Part shown: piece by piece, positions 32,719-37,347 of the stretch
Layout: every line of letters starts with the position of its first letter
Position numbering within the stretch: the stretch's first letter is position 1
NCBI GenBank assembly: GCA_905233935.1
Contig: CAJOFU010000023.1
Span: 5,967 to 43,313, forward strand
Direction of reading: 5' to 3'
Source: Paludibacteraceae bacterium
GTDB taxonomy: Bacteria; Bacteroidota; Bacteroidia; Bacteroidales; Paludibacteraceae
DNA: 37,347 nt
Translations under genes and position numbers: made by a program
The notes under the pieces: generated by a model
What the model was told of the DNA's origin: nothing
What the model saw: only the letters and a program-made list of their open reading frames with translations
Databases searched by the model: none

Positions 32719-32803
32719 TGTTCAATAAACATGCTATACTGAATAAAAAAGTATATTTTTTGTTCAATACACTTGCATAATTGAATAAAAAGTTGTATCT
32801 TTG
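32719..32803 (+). promoter_or_regulatory. Promoter region of the ATPase gene with two tandem operator-like repeats
   Basis: Two related units of about 42 bp (32719-32760 and 32761-32802). Each has TGTTCAATA, a TGC-containing middle, (T)GAATAAAAA and a GT-TAT-TTT end; within each, TTCAAT or TTCAGT-type arms face each other. The second ends in a perfect -7 box TATCTTTG (32796-32803), with CTTG as a weak -33 (32772-32775). The duplication suggests a regulated promoter. Confidence 0.6.
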
Positions 32804-32858
32804 CGGCGGCTTTTGAGATAAGTGTTCCGTAAGGACAATAAGAACTTTTACAAATGTC

Positions 32859-34109
32859 ATGAAAACAATTCTTCTTTCGCAACGCAATGAGCGCGATGAT
32901 TTGTTAGCGCAAAGTTACATCAGTCGTCACACGGCGCTAAACACAGATGATCTGCTAAATAGTCATCTAATCAAGTTGATAACAGGGCCACGGCGCGTAG
33001 GTAAGTCCACGCAAGCACTGCTTATGCTCCGCCAGAAGAACTTTGCATATCTTAATTTTGATAAACAAGAGTTATTGGACAACTGGAATGCAGATCTCGT
33101 GATGCGCCTACTCGATGATGTGTATCCCGGCTATGATTATTTGCTACTTGACGAAGTGCAAAATCTGTTGCATTGGGACGTTTGGGTGACCGAGCTTTTC
33201 CGACAGGGGAAGAACATGATAATCACCGGCAGTAATGCCAATATGCTATCAAGTGAGATGGCTACCGTGCTTACCGGTAAATATCTGCCGATAGAGATGT
33301 TGCCATTTAGTTTGGCGGAGTTCTTTGAGTGGCATCGTCTAGACTTGAAAGCCATCTTACCCGAGCAGCAAAATGAAGCCACTGTTCTGGAGGATGACTA
33401 TCTGCGCTTGGGCGGTTATCCGGAGACGGTTGCTGCACGCTCGTTGACAACCAGTTACCTCAGCACGCTTTTTGACTCAATTATATGGAAAGATGTTGTG
33501 AAACGCCATAATATCCGAAAGACAGAGGATATAAATAATATGGCGTTATATATGTTGACGAATTTCTGCAATCAGTTAAGTGCCAATGATATAGCTAACG
33601 CGCTCAGTATCGGCAGTGTCGCTACTACGCAGAAGTTCATGGGCTATCTCCATGAGCCGTTCTTGTTCTATTACCTGCCACGCTATAATAATAAACTCAA
33701 ACTGATGACCAAGGCACCGAGGAAGATCTATGTGGTGGACAATGGTTTTGTTGCCGCGAAAGCATTCTCAACCAGCGATAACTTAGGGCGACTATTGGAA
33801 AATCAAGTCTTTGTCAACCTGCTGCGAAAAGGCTATAATCCGGAAAAGTCGATGTTCTATTACCGCACGCGTAATGATAAGGAGGTAGATTTTGTTCTGC
33901 GCGAGAATAACCGCGTGAAGCAATTGGTTCAAGTCAGTTATGAGATGACATCTGATAAGACAATACGTCGTGAGTGTAGCGCTTTGGTTGAAACTGCTCA
34001 GGAACTACATTGTAACGATTTGTATGTTCTAACCTATAATGAGAAGCGAACCATAGAGTGGGGCGGATGCACAATCCATGTGCTACCTGCTTTAGAATGG
34101 TTCAACTGA
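32859..34109 (+). CDS. AAA_14/DUF4143 ATPase
   Basis: 416 residues. The N-terminal P-loop ATPase of the AAA_14 family has Walker A TGPRRVGKST (42-51) and Walker B YLLLDEVQN (94-102), then ITGSNANMLS (sensor 1) and LPFSLAEFFEWH. The C-terminal DUF4143 domain (about 200-390) has FDSIIWKDVVKRHNIRKTEDINN, a winged-helix-like segment, and the PD-(D/E)XK-like end MFYYRTRNDKEVDFVLREN. Proteins of this type are very common in Bacteroidales accessory regions and have no settled function; DNA binding or mobility has been suggested. ATG 32859 lies 55 nt after the -7 box. A strong terminator follows. Confidence 0.9.
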   Translation: MKTILLSQRNERDDLLAQSYISRHTALNTDDLLNSHLIKLITGPRRVGKSTQALLMLRQKNFAYLNFDKQELLDNWNADLVMRLLDDVYPGYDYLLLDEVQNLLHWDVWVTELFRQGKNMIITGSNANMLSSEMATVLTGKYLPIEMLPFSLAEFFEWHRLDLKAILPEQQNEATVLEDDYLRLGGYPETVAARSLTTSYLSTLFDSIIWKDVVKRHNIRKTEDINNMALYMLTNFCNQLSANDIANALSIGSVATTQKFMGYLHEPFLFYYLPRYNNKLKLMTKAPRKIYVVDNGFVAAKAFSTSDNLGRLLENQVFVNLLRKGYNPEKSMFYYRTRNDKEVDFVLRENNRVKQLVQVSYEMTSDKTIRRECSALVETAQELHCNDLYVLTYNEKRTIEWGGCTIHVLPALEWFN

Positions 34110-34137
34110 ATCGCCCACATGATCGGTTTATGACTGG

Positions 34138-34159
34138 CGGCTCTTAGAGCCGTCTTTTT
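34138..34159 (+). terminator. Terminator of the ATPase gene
   Basis: CGGCTC-TTA-GAGCCG followed by TCTTTTTA. The T run contains the stop codon of the leftward remnant at 34158. Confidence 0.82.
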
Positions 34160-34238
34160 AATACTCCTCCGGCAGGTAGATATACTCCATCAACGGGCGC
34201 TCAAAGAGGCGGCTGTTGATGGAGTATTCGCTGCTTTT
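34158..34238 (-). pseudogene. C-terminal remnant of a paralogue of the 30068-30486 gene
   Basis: On the minus strand it encodes KSSEYSINSRLFERPLMEYI and then YLPEEY before TAA, almost the same as the end of the 30068 gene (SRLFERPLLEYIYLPEED). The rest of the gene is absent. Confidence 0.7.
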
Positions 34239-34263
34239 ACTTGAAATAGTCATTCCCGCTTAC

Positions 34264-35150
34264 TTAACGGATCAATGCACCTTGTGTGTTGTACTCTTTG
34301 CCGTTATTGCGGATGATCAATAGTCCGTTCTCGATGATCTTTCGACTTTCGACTTTCGACTTTTGACTAATCTCGTCGATAGCACTCTTCTGCTTGTGCA
34401 GTACAACCTTGATGGCAGTACCCTTGGTGTTGAGCGCGTCAACAGTGATGGTGGCATCCTCTGCTACTGTAACAGTACCCTGTCCGAAGACCCATAACGC
34501 TCTGATACCGGTTTCTGTTAACTGATTGGCAAACGAACCGGCAAACCTTGCGCCATTTACAAAACCGCTGGTAACGGTACCGATAGCGTCGGTGTTGTCG
34601 ACGGGATAAACGCCGGCAGCCGGAGCTGTTGTTCCGGTGACAACATTGAACTCAAGATTGATGTAGCGATTGTTTGCATCTTTTGCGTTTACATAGAGTA
34701 CATGATACTCTGTCACATATGTGGTGTCAATATCATAGTCAGTATACTCCACTTCGAAGGGCTCAGTCGCGTCATTCGGGTAGGGTACTGCTCCGATCTC
34801 AAACTGCAGGGCATACACCTTGGTGGTGATGCTGTCCGCACCCGAACCCCAAACAAGGAACTCGAATGTGCCGCCTTTAGCACAGTAATAATAGATATCC
34901 TCACCGTCGAGAGCGAACTTCTGCTCGCCGGTGGAAGCGAACTGGTTGCCATATTTGCCATAGACAACAGCAACAATACTATCCGCAGCAAGCCGCTCAA
35001 ACGTAGTGTCGGCTATAATGTACCAGTCCCACGGATCATTATTCGACGGAGTGACGGTGATTCCCGCTTCGTCCTTGGTCAGTTGGAAGGTCAGCTCCGA
35101 TACATTGTACGTTTCGTGAAGGCAATAAGAGATAAAAAGAATTTTTTCAT
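34264..35150 (-). pseudogene. Secreted T9SS-type cargo protein with a broken signal peptide
   Basis: The 3' frame is open from about 35121 down to 34264 and reads LHETYNVSELTFQLTKDEAG..., DPWDWYIIADTTFERLAADS, KFALDGEDIYYYCAKGG..., VYALQFEIGAVPYP..., beta-rich repeats, then the tail KIIENGLLIIRNNGKEYNTQ and GALIR, a short type IX sorting-like end like that of the 25284 protein. Upstream in another frame lies a proper start and signal-peptide beginning, MKKFFLSLIA (ATG 35148-35150). The two halves are out of register at about 35119-35123, so part of the signal peptide is lost. Residues SQKSKVESRK before the tail come from 7-bp repeats (34345-34372). Without correction the protein would not be exported. 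Confidence 0.65.
34345..34372. repeat. 7-bp repeats inside the secreted-cargo gene
   Basis: Heptads ACTTTCG, ACTTTCG, ACTTTTG, ACTA... Part of the same class as the other in-gene heptad tracts, again in a linker, here just before the sorting tail. Confidence 0.75.
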
Positions 35151-35152
35151 AT

Positions 35153-35199
35153 TTACCAGTTTAACGATTTAACAATTTAACGGCTTAACAACTTAACCA
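35153..35199. repeat. 8-bp repeats upstream of the secreted-cargo start codon
   Basis: On the minus strand, units of the form NNGTTAAN: TGGTTAAG, TTGTTAAG, CCGTTAAA, TTGTTAAA, TCGTTAAA, CTGGTAAA, ending 2 nt before the ATG. A shorter ATGTTAAA-TGGTTAAA pair occurs before the hairpin at 3034-3049. Confidence 0.78.
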
Positions 35200-35250
35200 T
35201 ATTTTTGTGCTGTAAATTTTGTATAATCGATCACGTGTTGATGCTTTCAT
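35185..35250 (-). other. Micro reading frame or gene remnant (MKASTRDRLYKI...)
   Basis: A 21-codon frame, MKASTRDRLYKIYSTKIWLSC, whose first ten residues equal those of the 26406-26465 frame and match the start of the 31535-32134 membrane protein. The end runs into the 8-bp repeats. It lies just upstream of the broken secreted-cargo gene on the same strand. Confidence 0.45.
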
Positions 35251-35315
35251 CTTAATTCATTTTTTCGGATGAATATTATGTGCCAAGCGATAACGATTAT
35301 CGTAAATATATTCAA

Positions 35316-36323
35316 TTATACTGCCCGAAAACGTTCCTCCAATTCTTTGATACGTGCTAGCAGTTGATCAAATGGAAGTTTATCGCCATAAATCATCGTT
35401 TGGCACATACGATTGTAGTCGTCTTGCCAGTCAGAGAGCACATGTTCAGGAGGACAAAGCACGATATGCTTACGAAAATCAACAGAATAATTCACATCTC
35501 TCATCGATGCAAAAACTGCCCGATGATGTTGAATGCTTGCCCACAAATCGTTATCCATTATTGCATCTTTCGCAAAATCCAGATCCATCATTCGTTCCAA
35601 ATCATAAAGATGGCGAGACCGACGATTTGCAATAATGCTCTGATGCTCAATGGAGAAAAGTTCATGCAATAAGCAAGCCTTTTCAATAAATGTTTTTTTA
35701 GGTGCAGCAGTAATAATTAGCGGACTAACGAAAGAAGTTGTTATGGTTGGGAAATATTCCTCAATCATACTATGTATTTGACATGCTATAGTTGGCTCCA
35801 TTAGTGAACGAGCACCGACTTCAAGCACAACTTCATTCTTAAGATATGAGAATTTCTCTACCAGCAGAGAGGGGTATTTAATAAATATACGTCTTGGCTC
35901 CGGGTAGGTAGAATCACCCTCTCCGTCCGGTTCTACTTCAATGGTCAGTTTATCCGACAATCCATACTTATCCAAACATTGTTGGAGTGCTATAGCCAAC
36001 ACTTCCTTAACATACAACGAAGAGCGTTTGCGAAGAGTCTTTACTTGTTTCTTTGTCAAATCTCCTGTCAGTCCATAGATGGACGGATCTATTGCGATAT
36101 CTATGTCTTCCGAAAATCTCTCTATCAAGTTTCCTACTTTCGATAATGATGTACCTCCCTTGAAGATGACATGGGCATCGGCATCCATACTAAACAGGAC
36201 TTGCAAGATGCACGTCACCCACAAATCTTTCTCAATAGCTACAGCTGGCAGGTGGATTCGTTCTTCTGCATTATGCAGCACAAATCTCTTTTGCTCATCT
36301 GATAGTAAGAAATAGTTATTCAT
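35316..36323 (-). CDS. abiEii: AbiEii-type nucleotidyltransferase toxin
   Basis: 335 residues of the AbiEii/MenT nucleotidyltransferase family. The catalytic core is at the N-terminus: IFKGGTSLSKV (GGTS at about 55-59) followed by RFSEDIDIAIDP with the metal-binding Asp pair (D73, D75). The later ARSLMEPTIACQIHSMIEEY and SPLIITAAPKKTFIEKACLLHELF belong to the family. AbiEii toxins transfer nucleotides to RNA/tRNA and halt growth. The 5' end overlaps the antitoxin gene by 8 bp. Part of a type IV toxin-antitoxin/abortive-infection system. Confidence 0.92.
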   Translation of the reverse strand: MNNYFLLSDEQKRFVLHNAEERIHLPAVAIEKDLWVTCILQVLFSMDADAHVIFKGGTSLSKVGNLIERFSEDIDIAIDPSIYGLTGDLTKKQVKTLRKRSSLYVKEVLAIALQQCLDKYGLSDKLTIEVEPDGEGDSTYPEPRRIFIKYPSLLVEKFSYLKNEVVLEVGARSLMEPTIACQIHSMIEEYFPTITTSFVSPLIITAAPKKTFIEKACLLHELFSIEHQSIIANRRSRHLYDLERMMDLDFAKDAIMDNDLWASIQHHRAVFASMRDVNYSVDFRKHIVLCPPEHVLSDWQDDYNRMCQTMIYGDKLPFDQLLARIKELEERFRAV

Positions 36324-36918
36324 ATTGCTCCGTTATTACTTTTTTTACCCAAACTGGCATCAATTTCAAGTCCATATCTGATATGCGTGGCTGTTGAAGG
36401 AGAATCCTTTTTAGGGCTGCGAGTTGGTCGGTTGTCAACTTATCCTGACCTATATCTCTGAGCGCAATGGATACCAGTTGTGCAAACGGACTCTCAAATG
36501 CAAAATTTTTAGGTGCAGAATGCTTAAAAATGATGCTCCTTCCATTCCTGATAGCAACTTTCCTACTTTCTCCATTAGTTAGATATACTGCATTCATCGG
36601 CACTTGAGTGCTCAAGCCCAACTTGTTTAATGCATAATCGCCCGCAGGCGCGATTAACATTCTATCCCTTCTGGCAATACACATAGCTACCTCGTCAAAC
36701 GTCGGATAGATAACTCCTAACCCGAGTTCTGTGTCGATTTTCGGATAGCAATATATGCCTCTTGCAACACGAATAAAAGTCCCTCTTTTGGCAAGATTAT
36801 CGAGCGCCTTGCGTACAACAGCCGAATCTCCGTAGTGCGTAAAAGTGCGCGCAGTAAACGCGACACCCCTCCCGCGCTTTTTTACAGACGCTAATATTTT
36901 ACTTTCAACAGATTGCAT
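36316..36918 (-). CDS. abiEi: AbiEi-type antitoxin
   Basis: 200 residues with an N-terminal winged-helix domain (DSAVVRKALDNLAKRGTFIRVARGIYCYPK), then the DUF6088/AbiEi region (YPTFDEVAMCIARRDRMLIAPAGDYALNKLGLSTQVP, NGESRKVAIRNGRSIIFKHS). AbiEi represses the promoter of the pair and counters the toxin without tight binding. It is first in the operon, overlapping the toxin start. The ATG at 36918 is 57 nt downstream of a perfect promoter. Confidence 0.9.
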   Translation of the reverse strand: MQSVESKILASVKKRGRGVAFTARTFTHYGDSAVVRKALDNLAKRGTFIRVARGIYCYPKIDTELGLGVIYPTFDEVAMCIARRDRMLIAPAGDYALNKLGLSTQVPMNAVYLTNGESRKVAIRNGRSIIFKHSAPKNFAFESPFAQLVSIALRDIGQDKLTTDQLAALKRILLQQPRISDMDLKLMPVWVKKVITEQYE

Positions 36919-36974
36919 ATAGAAATAAACATTTTTTTTTCACAAATATAACGTATTTTTGCGAAAAACATACG

Positions 36975-37006
36975 CAAAGTTACAGCAAATTTCTTACAAA
37001 AGCAAA
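36975..37006 (-). promoter_or_regulatory. Promoter of the abiE pair
   Basis: On the minus strand TTTG (37003-37006), 20 nt, TAACTTTG (36975-36982). The leader to the abiEi ATG is about 50 nt and A/T-rich. Confidence 0.8.
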
Positions 37007-37100
37007 TATTCTTACTGGAAAGTGTATATACATGTTTAAGTTTGCACAAAATGCAACCATTGACTATCAAAAACGAGCGGTTTGGGTATTTTTATGCTCG

Positions 37101-37226
37101 TTACAAAAAATTCCACTTTTTTTGCAAAAAAATGCATAAAAAAAAGTGTCATGTGACGTCACGTGACACGATGTGACAAAAGTGTCCTTTGAAAGGGACA
37201 AATTATTTATTATCTTTGCAGCGGAT
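37101..37226. repeat. 126-bp dispersed repeat carrying palindromes and a promoter (copy B)
   Basis: Same as 32215-32340 apart from a few changes in the A/T block, ATGTGAC for ACGTGAC at one spot, and a perfect -7 box. The rightward promoter is TTTG (37188-37191) and TATCTTTG (37211-37218), 19 nt apart, with the -33 inside the inverted repeat TGTCCTTTGAAAGGGACA. Confidence 0.88.
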
Positions 37227-37347
37227 ATTGGTTTTGTGGCTCAAAAACGTGCAAAATTTTAACACAAAAATCCATAAATGTGATTTTTTCTGCTTTTTGG
37301 TCAATTTTTGGGTGTTTTTGACTCTAAAACGACCGGCTTTTGAGGCT
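37227..37347. other. Leader downstream of repeat copy B, no gene seen
   Basis: The last 121 bp hold no convincing start codon or reading frame. They are probably the leader of a rightward gene that begins beyond the window. Confidence 0.5.

Overview
The window is a piece of a Bacteroidales-type (Bacteroidota) chromosome, probably from a metagenome-assembled genome. Evidence for this is the recurrent TTTG / TAnnTTTG promoter pair with a 19-20 nt spacer, two DUF5020-style and type IX secretion (T9SS)-style exported proteins, a type B L31 protein, and the gene families present. No rRNA, tRNA, CRISPR array or intact transposase was seen.

Layout. 1-4341: 3' part of rpoC and a polysaccharide flippase, both with an internal frame break. 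4320-9734: mostly leftward housekeeping and envelope genes (glycosyltransferase, FemAB-like acyltransferase, folE, SPOR protein, HAD lipoprotein phosphatase) and a rightward DUF5020 outer-membrane protein. 9820-10758: a leftward three-gene DUF3791/DUF3990 cassette that looks like a toxin-antitoxin unit. 11033-20557: a rightward nine-gene operon. 20657-22189: rpsF-rpsR-rplI-rpmE. 22200-26404: an RluA-type pseudouridine synthase, a TGS-containing nucleoside kinase and an exported two-repeat protein. 26806-37347: an accessory island with an EcoRI-type methylase plus DUF262-HNH protein, two unknown envelope proteins, an AAA_14/DUF4143 ATPase, a broken secreted protein and an AbiE-type toxin-antitoxin pair.

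The most interesting system is the operon at 11095-20557. It encodes a VOC protein, an alpha-oxoamine synthase of the serine palmitoyltransferase/cysteate fatty-acyltransferase type, a short-chain reductase, five Hdr-like redox proteins (HdrC, HdrB, a short HdrA, a second ferredoxin, and a membrane HdrE-HdrD fusion) and a PLP enzyme that looks like cysteate synthase rather than threonine synthase. Together the lipid genes spell a sulfonolipid (capnine) pathway: phosphoserine + sulfite to cysteate, cysteate + acyl donor to 3-ketocapnine, then reduction to capnine. The order of the redox genes resembles the sHdr complexes of sulfur oxidisers, which release sulfite. I therefore propose that the redox module supplies or handles the sulfite used by cysteate synthase. 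That link is inference.

The second theme is an unusual repeat landscape. Degenerate 7-bp tandem repeats sit directly before start codons and also in frame inside several genes. Two of the in-gene tracts carry a GC-rich palindromic core. There are also 8-, 11- and 24-bp tandem units, a 126-bp promoter-bearing palindromic repeat present twice, and three copies of a short conserved MKAS... reading-frame start. Four genes carry frame breaks, three of which look like small internal deletions; since one is rpoC, consensus or assembly error must be considered.
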